A stretch of 5,504 nt of DNA from positions 1 through 5,504 of the forward strand of contig JACRAV010000376.1 of the NCBI GenBank assembly GCA_016213305.1, in the 5' to 3' direction. This document shows positions 1 through 4,735 of the stretch, one piece after another. The notes under the pieces were generated by a model. That model saw nothing but the letters and a program-made list of their open reading frames with translations. It searched no databases and had not been told where the DNA came from. Each line of letters begins with the position of its first letter. The first letter of the stretch is position 1. The position numbers and the translations under genes are program-made. Source of the stretch: Candidatus Zixiibacteriota bacterium (GTDB taxonomy: Bacteria > Zixibacteria > MSB-5A5 > GN15 > FEB-12).

Positions 1-19
1 CTAGTTGACAAATAATCCC

Positions 20-48
20 TTGGCGACCAAGAGATTATGGAGTATATT
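20..48 (+). promoter_or_regulatory. Candidate sigma70-type promoter for the yajC operon
   Basis: TTGGCG at 20-25 (4 of 6 matches to TTGACA) is followed after exactly 17 bases by TATATT at 43-48 (5 of 6 matches to TATAAT). Transcription would start near position 55 and give a leader of about 120 bases that includes the hairpin repeat at 66-94. A better -35 word, TTGACA at 5-10, has no -10 box at a suitable distance. The call rests on consensus matching only. Confidence 0.4.
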
Positions 49-65
49 GGTTTATTGAGCGGGAG

Positions 66-94
66 CGCGTCCCGACTACGCTCGACGCGACGAT
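66..94. repeat. Structured dispersed repeat, copy 1 (yajC leader)
   Basis: This 29-base stretch matches 4329-4357 at 26 of 29 positions. It folds as an outer stem CGCGT (66-70) with ACGCG (85-89), an unpaired CC (71-72), an inner stem CGA (73-75) with TCG (82-84) and a six-base loop CTACGC. Compared with copy 2, the G69-C86 pair is replaced by A-T. The only other difference (C72 versus T) lies in the unpaired bulge, so structure is kept. It lies in the untranslated leader of yajC if the promoter at 20-48 is correct. Function unknown. Confidence 0.7.
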
Positions 95-163
95 TGATAT
101 GTCTGGGCAGGCAGAAGGCCGCCTGTTCAGATTTTGAACTTTTGGTCGATAGACCTAACTAAC

Positions 164-168
164 AGGAG
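164..168 (+). promoter_or_regulatory. Ribosome binding site deciding the TTG start of yajC
   Basis: AGGAG lies five bases before the TTG at 174-176. The in-frame ATG at 198 has no comparable purine-rich sequence at the right distance, so the TTG start is preferred. Confidence 0.7.
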
Positions 169-173
169 TTACG

Positions 174-494
174 TTGTTTAGCAATTGGATTGTGGCAATG
201 GGCGCCCCCAGTGGGGCCGGCGGCGGTATGAGCGGAGTTTTCACCCTCGTCTGGTTTGCCCTGATTTTCGTGGTGATGTATCTGCTCTTGATCCGCCCCC
301 AGCAGAAGAAAGCAAAGGAGCATCAGAAGCTCCTGAATGAATTGAAAAAAGGCGATAAAGTCGTCACCTCAAGCGGCATGTTCGGCACCATCTTCGCCAT
401 CGACGAAGAACGCGGCCGGGTGGTCATAAAGATCGGTGAAGACGTCAAGATGGAGTTTCTGAAATCCTCCATCGCCGCCAAAGTGGAGAATTGA
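174..494 (+). CDS. yajC: YajC, preprotein translocase accessory subunit
   Basis: This encodes a 106-residue single-span inner-membrane protein that associates with SecD-SecF and the SecYEG channel. A glycine-rich N-terminal segment (about residues 10-21) precedes one hydrophobic helix (about 22-40, VFTLVWFALIFVVMYLLLI). The family hallmark RPQQKK follows at 41-46. A cytoplasmic domain follows, beginning with the conserved stretch GDKVVTSSGMFGTI (60-73). Length is typical for YajC. The start is a TTG with a good AGGAG site; ATG 198 would remove eight residues without touching the membrane helix. It is the first gene of a unit in which def follows after 13 bases. In many bacteria secD and secF come directly after yajC; here they do not. 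Confidence 0.95.
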   Translation: MFSNWIVAMGAPSGAGGGMSGVFTLVWFALIFVVMYLLLIRPQQKKAKEHQKLLNELKKGDKVVTSSGMFGTIFAIDEERGRVVIKIGEDVKMEFLKSSIAAKVEN

Positions 495-507
495 CTGAGG
501 AGTTACC

Positions 508-1011
508 GTGGCTGAGCGACCGATCGTCATCTATGGCGACCCGGTTCTGCGGGAAGTATCCAAGCCGGTTGACAGCGTCAACCAGCAGGTGAAAGATTTA
601 GTGTCGGATATGACCGACACCCTGCGCAAGGCGCGTGGTCTGGGACTGGCCGCAGTCCAGATCGGCGTGCCGAGGCGCGTGTTTCTGGTTGATCTGTCGG
701 CGCTTGACGTCCGAGAGACCCTCCGAGTGTTTATCAATCCGGAAATCGTGAGCGCCTCCGGCGAAGTGGAGCTGGAAGAAGGGTGCCTCTCGTTCCCGGA
801 TTTGTACCAAAAGATCGTCAGACCGGCGACCGTAACGGTTCGCGCCCTCGATGCCGACGGCAAACCGTTCGAAATGACCGCCGAGGGGATGGCCGCACGG
901 GCCATTTTGCACGAGTACGATCATCTGGAGGGGAAGCTCTTTATCGACTACCTGTCACCGCTGACCCGTCAACTGTTAAAAGGCCGTCTTAAGAAGCTGG
1001 CCGCCTGCTAA
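508..1011 (+). CDS. def: Peptide deformylase
   Basis: This metallo-hydrolase removes the N-formyl group from the initiating methionine of nascent proteins at the ribosome exit. All three signature motifs are present: GLGLAAVQ (44-51, with the conserved Gln51), EGCLSFP (91-97, metal ligand Cys93) and HEYDHLEG (135-142, metal ligands His135 and His139, catalytic Glu136). At 167 residues it has the normal length of a bacterial deformylase. Translation starts at a GTG, with the sequence TGAGGAG at 496-502 five bases upstream. It lies 13 bases after yajC and 70 bases before fmt, the enzyme that adds the formyl group, so the two opposing steps of the cycle are very likely co-transcribed. The C-terminus ends in a basic helix (LLKGRLKKLAAC), not unusual for the family. 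Confidence 0.97.
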   Translation: MAERPIVIYGDPVLREVSKPVDSVNQQVKDLVSDMTDTLRKARGLGLAAVQIGVPRRVFLVDLSALDVRETLRVFINPEIVSASGEVELEEGCLSFPDLYQKIVRPATVTVRALDADGKPFEMTAEGMAARAILHEYDHLEGKLFIDYLSPLTRQLLKGRLKKLAAC

Positions 1012-1081
1012 GTTTTCGGATACCCGCGCTACTCAGCGTCTGTTTGCGACGAGGTCCGTCGCCGCCACGGTCAGGACATCG

Positions 1082-2038
1082 ATGAAAGTTGTCTTTATGG
1101 GGACGCCGGAATTTGCCCGGCGTATCCTGGCGCATCTGTGCGACAGCCGCGAGCATTCGGTGCTGGCGGTGGTCACCGGCCCTGAAAAACAGGCCGGACG
1201 GGGGCGTAAACTGCTCCGGACCGCCTGTCACGAGGAAGCGCTCGAACGGGGGCTGACGGTTTTTACCCCCGCCACCCTCAAGGATCATGAACTCAAGCTG
1301 TCATTGACCGGTCTTGGGGCGGATATTTTCGTGGTGGCGGCCTTCCGGATACTCCCACCGTCGCTTTTCACAGTGCCTCCCAGGGGATCGATCAATATCC
1401 ATGCTTCGTTGTTGCCGGCCTATCGGGGGGCGGCCCCAATCAATTGGGCGATTATCAACGGTGAGCGGCAAACCGGCCTGACCAGCTTCTTCCTCAAAGA
1501 GTCGGTGGATACGGGGGATGTCATCCTTCAGCAGAAGACGGCCATCTTGGATGACGATACCTTTGACTCGCTCTACCTTCGTTTGGCCGATCAGGCGGGA
1601 CCATTTCTGCTCGAGACGCTGGACTTGATCGAGAAGGGGGAGTCCAAACCGGCGGTTCAGGACGACGCGAAGGCCTCGCGGGCGCCCAAGATCACCCCGT
1701 TTGACGCGATGATCGACTGGGGGTTCCCGGCCGAGAAAGTGCGGAATTTTGTGCGCGGGATGGCGACCAAACCTGGGGCGTACACCTATTTTCGAGGGGG
1801 GCGGGTCAAGGTCCTGGCCTGTGCGGTCGAATCGGCCAAAGCCGACGGCACCCGTCCGGGCACAATTTTAGCTGATAAAAAGAAGCTTTTGATACAATGT
1901 GATCATTCGGTGGTTCAGATTTTACGGCTGGTCCCACAGGGACGCGGCGAGATCGAAGGCCGATCGTTTATAAATGGGTTTCATCCCAGACCGGGCGAAC
2001 TGCTCGGAGAAAGGAGCGTTGCCACAGAGCAAGCGTGA
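1082..2038 (+). CDS. fmt: Methionyl-tRNA formyltransferase
   Basis: This enzyme transfers a formyl group from 10-formyltetrahydrofolate to Met-tRNA(fMet) in the cytoplasm, making the initiator tRNA. The protein is 318 residues. It starts with the typical MKVVFMGTPEFA, then has GRGRKL (39-44) and the catalytic region INIHASLLPAYRGAAPINWA (104-123) with Asn105 and His107, and VDTGD (142-146) with catalytic Asp143. The C-terminal part from about residue 205 is the tRNA-contacting domain of the family. VVAAFRIL (84-91) replaces the more common VVAYGxIL, and the wording AAPINWAIINGE resembles Bacteroidota/FCB homologues. The ATG has a modest AGGA site at 1073-1076 and is fixed by the conserved N-terminus. 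The last codons overlap the next gene by four bases (GTGA). Confidence 0.96.
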   Translation: MKVVFMGTPEFARRILAHLCDSREHSVLAVVTGPEKQAGRGRKLLRTACHEEALERGLTVFTPATLKDHELKLSLTGLGADIFVVAAFRILPPSLFTVPPRGSINIHASLLPAYRGAAPINWAIINGERQTGLTSFFLKESVDTGDVILQQKTAILDDDTFDSLYLRLADQAGPFLLETLDLIEKGESKPAVQDDAKASRAPKITPFDAMIDWGFPAEKVRNFVRGMATKPGAYTYFRGGRVKVLACAVESAKADGTRPGTILADKKKLLIQCDHSVVQILRLVPQGRGEIEGRSFINGFHPRPGELLGERSVATEQA

Positions 2039-3573
2039 AAAAAGAAATTATCATCAGTTCGACAGAGTATGACACTCGAGTAGCTATTCTCGAAGACGGC
2101 AAACTGGTTGAATTACAGGTCGAACGTCCCGACACCGAACGCATGGTGGGGGATATCTACAAGGGGGTGATCAACACGGTCCTCCCCGGGATGCAGGCGG
2201 CGTTTGTCGATATCGGCATGGAAAAGGCCGCGTATCTGCATTCCTCGGATATCGCCAAGGAATCGCGGGGTCGGTATGACGCCGACGAGGAGGACGAAGA
2301 AGAGGCCCCGGCCGAAATCGTCCGCAAGTCCCGCCGGCAGGGGATCGAAACGGTCCTCAAAAAGGGGCAGGAGATTTTAGTCCAGGTCATCAAGGAGCCG
2401 ATCGGCACCAAGGGGCCGAGGATTGCCTCGGAAATATCATTGCCGGGGCGGTACCTGGTGATGGTCCCCGACGACGATCATGTCCGGGTATCCAAGCGCA
2501 TCTCCGACTGGGGAGAGAAGAAGCGACTTCGCAAGCTGGTCGGGCCGCTTCGCCCCGAAGGTTTCGGGTTCATCATTCGGACCGAAGCTGAAGGGAAGGA
2601 AGAACGGGAGATCGCCGACGATATCAAGCGTCTGCTGAAGCTCTGGGCCAAGCTGAAGCGGAAATCGGAGACGCTTCCGGCGCCGTCGCTTATCCACAAA
2701 GAGGCGGAGATGACGGTCTCGATGATCCGCGATATTCTCACCGACGAGGTGCAGAAGCTGGTGCTGGACAATCGCGAGGATTACAAGAAGACCATCGCGT
2801 ATGTCCGCCAGGTGGCCCCGCAGTTGCGGGACCGGGTGATTTTGTACAAAGGGACCCAGCCGGTGTTCGACACCTACGATCTGGAGCCGGAGATCGACAA
2901 GATGCTGGCCCGCAAGGTCTGGATCAAGAAGGGGGCGTATCTGGTGATCGACCAGACCGAGGCGATGGTGACGATCGACGTCAACACCGGCCGGTTTGTC
3001 GGCGGGAAAGATCAGGAACGGACGATTTTCGAGACCAATATCATGGCGGCCCGCGAAATCGCGCGCCAGATACGGCTTCGCGATATCGGCGGACTGATCG
3101 TGTGCGATTTCATCGACATGTACAACCGCGAGAACCGGCGGCGGCTCTACGAGGAGTTCAAGAACGCGTTCCGGCACGACCGCGCCAAACGGGCGATCAA
3201 TCCGGTGACCGAGTTCGGCCTGATAGAAATGACGCGCGAGCGGGTGCGCCCCTCGCATATGCACATGCTGTCGGAGAACTGCCCGGTCTGCGCCGGACTG
3301 GGGCGGATACCGTCGAAAGAGACGCTGGCGGCGAAAATTGAGCGCTGGTTTGTCCGCGCGCACGCGGCGCGGAAGTTTGCGCAGTATCATCTGGTGATCA
3401 GCCCGGACCTGGCCAACGCCATGACCGACGACAACGCAAACCGGATTGAAAGGATCATGAAGGCGTACAAGTTCCGGATCAATCTGGTGCGGGACACCAC
3501 GATATCGCCGCGCGAGTTCAAGATTTACAACGCCTCGGATAACAAGGAAATCACCGAAACCTATGCCGTATAG
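2035..3573 (+). CDS. rng: Ribonuclease G / ribonuclease E family endoribonuclease
   Basis: This is a single-strand-specific endoribonuclease that in other bacteria matures rRNA 5' ends and initiates mRNA decay. The protein has 512 residues, close to RNase G (about 490) and lacking the long C-terminal scaffold of RNase E. Order: N-terminal strand region (1-35), S1-like RNA-binding domain (about 36-145, with GDIYKGVINTVLPGMQAAFV and LPGRYLVMVP), 5'-sensor region, then the catalytic domain with Asp315 (TIDVNTGRF) and Asp358 (LIVCDFIDM). The zinc-link CPVCAGLG follows, with Cys416 and Cys419. An acidic insertion (DADEEDEEEAPAE, 82-94) interrupts the S1 domain. The GTG start overlaps the fmt stop (GTGA) and is set by homology. 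The nearest strong ribosome site, AAGGAG at 2011-2016, is 18 bases away, so translation probably depends on coupling to fmt. E-type naming is possible; length favours G. Confidence 0.93.
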   Translation: MKKEIIISSTEYDTRVAILEDGKLVELQVERPDTERMVGDIYKGVINTVLPGMQAAFVDIGMEKAAYLHSSDIAKESRGRYDADEEDEEEAPAEIVRKSRRQGIETVLKKGQEILVQVIKEPIGTKGPRIASEISLPGRYLVMVPDDDHVRVSKRISDWGEKKRLRKLVGPLRPEGFGFIIRTEAEGKEEREIADDIKRLLKLWAKLKRKSETLPAPSLIHKEAEMTVSMIRDILTDEVQKLVLDNREDYKKTIAYVRQVAPQLRDRVILYKGTQPVFDTYDLEPEIDKMLARKVWIKKGAYLVIDQTEAMVTIDVNTGRFVGGKDQERTIFETNIMAAREIARQIRLRDIGGLIVCDFIDMYNRENRRRLYEEFKNAFRHDRAKRAINPVTEFGLIEMTRERVRPSHMHMLSENCPVCAGLGRIPSKETLAAKIERWFVRAHAARKFAQYHLVISPDLANAMTDDNANRIERIMKAYKFRINLVRDTTISPREFKIYNASDNKEITETYAV

Positions 3574-3598
3574 GTGATTGCCGCGTGTCTATGCTCTC

Positions 3599-3632
3599 GG
3601 GCGTCCGGCGGTGGCCGGACGCCCTTTTTTTT
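3599..3632 (+). terminator. Rho-independent terminator closing the yajC-def-fmt-rng unit
   Basis: A perfect 11-base-pair GC-rich stem has arms GGGCGTCCGGC (3599-3609) and GCCGGACGCCC (3614-3624) with the tetraloop GGTG, and is followed at once by eight T residues (3625-3632). It begins 26 bases after the RNase G stop codon. This is a textbook intrinsic terminator for plus-strand transcription and separates the operon from the CYTH gene. Confidence 0.95.
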
Positions 3633-3635
3633 CGG

Positions 3636-3670
3636 TTGACAGTTGTCCTTTGAACAGACGTGTATATAGT
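3636..3670 (+). promoter_or_regulatory. Possible promoter for the CYTH-domain gene
   Basis: Directly after the terminator comes an AT-rich stretch holding TTGACA (3636-3641) and TATATA/TATAGT (3663-3670). The perfect -35 box has no -10 box at 17 bases; the nearest good one is at 21. An alternative pair is TTGTCC (3643-3648), 16 bases, TATAGT (3665-3670), which would place the start of transcription almost on the ribosome site at 3675-3678. A promoter is expected here because of the terminator, but its exact boxes are uncertain. Confidence 0.4.
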
Positions 3671-3686
3671 ATATGGAGTCGATATT

Positions 3687-4319
3687 ATGAAGCCCGCCGA
3701 TAGTGTGGAAATCGAGATCAAGCTCCGGCTTGATTCATTCATGGATTACCTGAAACTGGTGGGACTCCTCTGCCCGCTCGATGATGAAATCCATCACACC
3801 AACGGATTTTTCGACACCGAAGATCGCCGTCTGGCCAAGGGCGGGTGGGCGCTTCGCGCCCGCGCCGAATCGCACCGGGGACTGCTGACCATCAAGAGCA
3901 TTCCAACCGAGGAAGGGATGGCCGTGGTGCGGCGCGAGATCGAGTCGGAAATTCCGCGAAGTCTGGCGCTGGATATTCTGTCGCTTCGGCATGAGATCAT
4001 GGCGGTCGATGTGCCGCCGATCCAGTTTCTGCGCAAGGAATTTCCGAAAGTATCGCCGGCGAAATTGATACAGTTCGACAATGTCCGGCAGTTCAAGAAA
4101 TATCCGATCGGCGACCGGGAGTATCTGCTGGAGATCGACAAGACGTCGTTCAGCGACGGCTCGGTGGATTACGAGCTGGAAGTCGAGTTTGAGGACATGG
4201 AACAACGGGAGAAGATCGAGACGGGTTTGCAGAGACTGTTGGTGTCGCTGGGGATACCGTTTGAACGCCAGCCGGAGAGCAAGTTTCATCGGGCGCTGAA
4301 GAAGGCGCGGTTGTTGTAG
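3687..4319 (+). CDS. CYTH-domain protein (probable triphosphate tunnel metalloenzyme)
   Basis: CYTH proteins form an eight-stranded tunnel that binds triphosphate compounds with Mg or Mn. Members include inorganic triphosphatases, thiamine triphosphatases and class IV adenylate cyclases. The protein is 210 residues. It has the N-terminal signature EIEIK (8-12), then FFDTEDRRL (41-49), ALRAR (55-59, Arg57 and Arg59), TIK (Lys70), RREIESE (82-88), NVR (Arg134), LEID (Asp151), YELEVEFE (162-169) and SKFHRAL (198-204). All charged tunnel positions I know of are filled, so it should be active; the substrate cannot be told from sequence. ATG 3687 is chosen because GGAG (3675-3678) lies eight bases upstream and because EIEIK normally sits near the N-terminus. 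An in-frame GTG at 3660 lies inside the promoter-like region. The gene ends TTG TTG TAG at the edge of the repeat array. Confidence 0.9.
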   Translation: MKPADSVEIEIKLRLDSFMDYLKLVGLLCPLDDEIHHTNGFFDTEDRRLAKGGWALRARAESHRGLLTIKSIPTEEGMAVVRREIESEIPRSLALDILSLRHEIMAVDVPPIQFLRKEFPKVSPAKLIQFDNVRQFKKYPIGDREYLLEIDKTSFSDGSVDYELEVEFEDMEQREKIETGLQRLLVSLGIPFERQPESKFHRALKKARLL

Positions 4320-4328
4320 CATTCACTT

Positions 4329-4357
4329 CGCATCTCGACTACGCTCGATGCGACGAT
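4329..4357. repeat. Structured dispersed repeat, copy 2 (after the CYTH gene)
   Basis: This matches 66-94 at 26 of 29 positions and has the same fold. The outer stem is CGCAT (4329-4333) with ATGCG (4348-4352), there is an unpaired CT, the inner stem is CGA with TCG, and the loop is CTACGC. The A4332-T4349 pair replaces G-C of copy 1, a compensatory change. It starts ten bases after the CYTH stop codon. Confidence 0.7.
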
Positions 4358-4364
4358 GGATTTT

Positions 4365-4390
4365 GTAGGTCAAGCCGCCTGCGGCTTGAC
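4365..4390 (+). repeat. REP-like hairpin with GTAG foot, unit 1
   Basis: GTAG (4365-4368) directly abuts a perfect stem of ten base pairs: GTCAAGCCGC (4369-4378) with GCGGCTTGAC (4381-4390), and CT between the arms. A GTAG-type tetranucleotide at the 5' foot of an imperfect palindrome is the defining mark of REP elements. This unit faces the next one (4407-4432) head-to-head. Confidence 0.75.
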
Positions 4391-4402
4391 GTTCCCCCAC
4401 AA

Positions 4403-4453
4403 AAGAGTCAAGCGCCGGGGCGCTTGACCTACAAGAGAAGATGAAGATGTCGG
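4403..4453. repeat. Direct repeat A, copy 1
   Basis: These 51 bases recur at 4644-4694 with a single difference (A4410 versus T4651), 241 bases downstream. The repeat includes a REP-like hairpin, the junction word GACCTACAAGA and an 11-base tail GAAGATGTCGG (4443-4453). Confidence 0.9.
4407..4432 (-). repeat. REP-like hairpin with GTAG foot, unit 2
   Basis: On the minus strand GTAG (CTAC at 4429-4432) abuts a perfect ten-base-pair stem. The arms on the plus strand are GTCAAGCGCC (4407-4416) and GGCGCTTGAC (4419-4428), with GG between. The first six bases of the outer stem, GTCAAG, are the same as in unit 1, while the apex differs. Units 1 and 2 together form a 13-base inverted repeat (4363-4375 with 4422-4434). 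Confidence 0.75.
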
Positions 4454-4474
4454 CGCACGGGGACGTACGCCGAC
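4449..4474. repeat. Hairpin with ACG-GGGA-CGT apex
   Basis: The outer stem GTCGGCG (4449-4455) pairs with CGCCGAC (4468-4474), followed by a C-A mismatch and an inner stem ACG (4457-4459) with CGT (4464-4466). The loop is GGGA, of the GNRA type. This hairpin sits in the 41 bases that are missing from the second copy of the block. Confidence 0.7.
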
Positions 4475-4483
4475 CACGAGTGA

Positions 4484-4521
4484 GAAGATGTCGGGTAGAT
4501 CGTCCGCCTGACGGCGGACTC
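4484..4521. repeat. Direct repeat B, copy 1
   Basis: These 38 bases recur without any change exactly 200 bases downstream at 4684-4721. Similarity continues weakly to 4537 (an AACC word followed by GACCTACA, with a one-base indel). Confidence 0.9.
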
Positions 4522-4536
4522 GGAACCGCGACCTAC
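4490..4536 (-). repeat. REP-like two-tier hairpin with GTAG foot, unit 3
   Basis: On the minus strand GTAG (CTAC at 4533-4536) abuts GTCGcGGT, which pairs with ACCCGAC (plus-strand GTCGGGT at 4490-4496) with one bulged base. Inside lies the perfect stem GTCCGCC (4502-4508) with GGCGGAC (4513-4519), plus-strand loop TGAC. It is the diverged partner of unit 5. Confidence 0.65.
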
Positions 4537-4546
4537 ATGCGAGGTC

Positions 4547-4566
4547 GGCGGACGGGAACGTCCGCC
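4547..4566. repeat. Hairpin with ACG-GGAA-CGT apex
   Basis: A perfect eight-base-pair stem has arms GGCGGACG (4547-4554) and CGTCCGCC (4559-4566) with the GNRA-type loop GGAA. There is no GTAG foot. Confidence 0.75.
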
Positions 4567-4602
4567 TTGCACTTAAAGGACAAGTCACGCATGAATTGTG
4601 CT

Positions 4603-4624
4603 ACGCAGACGTCCCCGTCTGCGT
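4603..4624. repeat. Hairpin with ACG-TCCC-CGT apex
   Basis: A perfect nine-base-pair stem has arms ACGCAGACG (4603-4611) and CGTCTGCGT (4616-4624) with loop TCCC. On the minus strand the loop reads GGGA, so the apex is the same as that of the hairpin at 4449-4474. There is no GTAG foot. Confidence 0.75.
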
Positions 4625-4643
4625 CTTGACGGCCCCGCAAATG

Positions 4644-4694
4644 AAGAGTCTAGCGCCGGGGCGCTTGACCTACAAGAGAAGATGAAGATGTCGG
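4644..4694. repeat. Direct repeat A, copy 2
   Basis: Second copy of the 51-base repeat at 4403-4453, with one mismatch. It overlaps repeat B copy 2 by the 11 bases GAAGATGTCGG (4684-4694), whereas the first copies of A and B are separated. Confidence 0.9.
4648..4673 (-). repeat. REP-like hairpin with GTAG foot, unit 4
   Basis: This is the copy of unit 2 inside repeat A copy 2. GTAG on the minus strand (CTAC at 4670-4673) abuts the same stem, here with a T-T mismatch caused by T4651 opposite T4666. Confidence 0.7.
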
Positions 4695-4721
4695 GTAGAT
4701 CGTCCGCCTGACGGCGGACTC
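4684..4721. repeat. Direct repeat B, copy 2
   Basis: Exact copy of 4484-4521. The diverged continuation reaches GACCTACA at 4729-4736 and so runs into the end of the minus-strand flavoprotein gene. Confidence 0.9.
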
Positions 4722-4735
4722 TCAACCCGACCTAC
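4690..4735 (-). repeat. REP-like two-tier hairpin with GTAG foot, unit 5
   Basis: On the minus strand GTAG (CTAC at 4732-4735) abuts GTCGGGT, which pairs with ACCCGAC (plus-strand positions 4725-4731 and 4690-4696). After an internal loop of five bases on each side comes the perfect stem GTCCGCC with GGCGGAC (4702-4708, 4713-4719). The TAG of the GTAG foot is also the stop codon of the flanking minus-strand gene. Confidence 0.7.

Larger units (their letters stand above)
1..173. other. Non-coding leader upstream of yajC
   Basis: All three plus-strand frames meet a stop within the first 15 bases (TAG at 2-4, TGA at 6-8, TAA at 13-15), so any upstream plus-strand gene ends at or before the left edge. 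I see no gene in this stretch. It holds a candidate promoter (20-48), a structured repeat (66-94), a second small inverted repeat (CAGGC at 108-112 with GCCTG at 121-125) and the ribosome binding site of yajC. In many bacteria the gene before yajC is tgt, but nothing here identifies the upstream neighbour. Confidence 0.75.
4320..4731. other. Non-coding convergent gap filled by a hairpin repeat array
   Basis: These 412 bases between two convergent genes contain no credible gene. Short open frames run through palindromes and repeated blocks and resemble no protein. Almost the whole stretch consists of hairpins and two diverged copies of a block (4403-4537 and 4644-4736), listed separately. No hairpin is followed by a T tract on either strand, so none is a standard terminator. 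Confidence 0.85.

Noticed and set aside
5..38. TTGACA at 5-10 as the -35 box of the yajC promoter
   Set aside because: No -10-like word lies 16-18 bases after it; the pair at 20-25 and 43-48 has correct spacing.
1861..1930. Possible internal promoter for rng in the AT-rich 3' part of fmt (TACAAT at 1893-1898)
   Set aside because: No acceptable -35 box lies 16-18 bases upstream, and the AT-rich codons are explained by the lysine and leucine residues encoded there.
2437..3390. A 317-codon minus-strand open frame opposite the RNase G gene
   Set aside because: It is a shadow of a GC-rich, clearly conserved plus-strand gene; its product has no recognisable motif, and the RNase G catalytic residues explain the sequence.
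3660..3686. Earlier in-frame GTG start at 3660 for the CYTH gene
   Set aside because: It overlaps the promoter-like boxes, has no ribosome site, and would put nine extra residues before the ATG that has GGAG at good spacing.
4365..4432. Hairpins after the CYTH gene as a bidirectional Rho-independent terminator
   Set aside because: The stems are strong, but neither strand has a T tract after them, and the same hairpin type recurs at several places in the array.
4441..4629. A 62-codon open frame on the plus strand in the convergent gap
   Set aside because: It runs through several hairpins and the repeat B copy, has no ribosome site, and its product is arginine/proline-rich nonsense without family resemblance. 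The 72-codon minus-strand frame at 4370-4588 is rejected for the same reasons.
4403..4721. Repeated blocks as a possible CRISPR array
   Set aside because: There are only two copies of each block, at offsets of 200 and 241, with diverged edges and internal palindromes of other types. The regular repeat-spacer pattern and a leader are missing.
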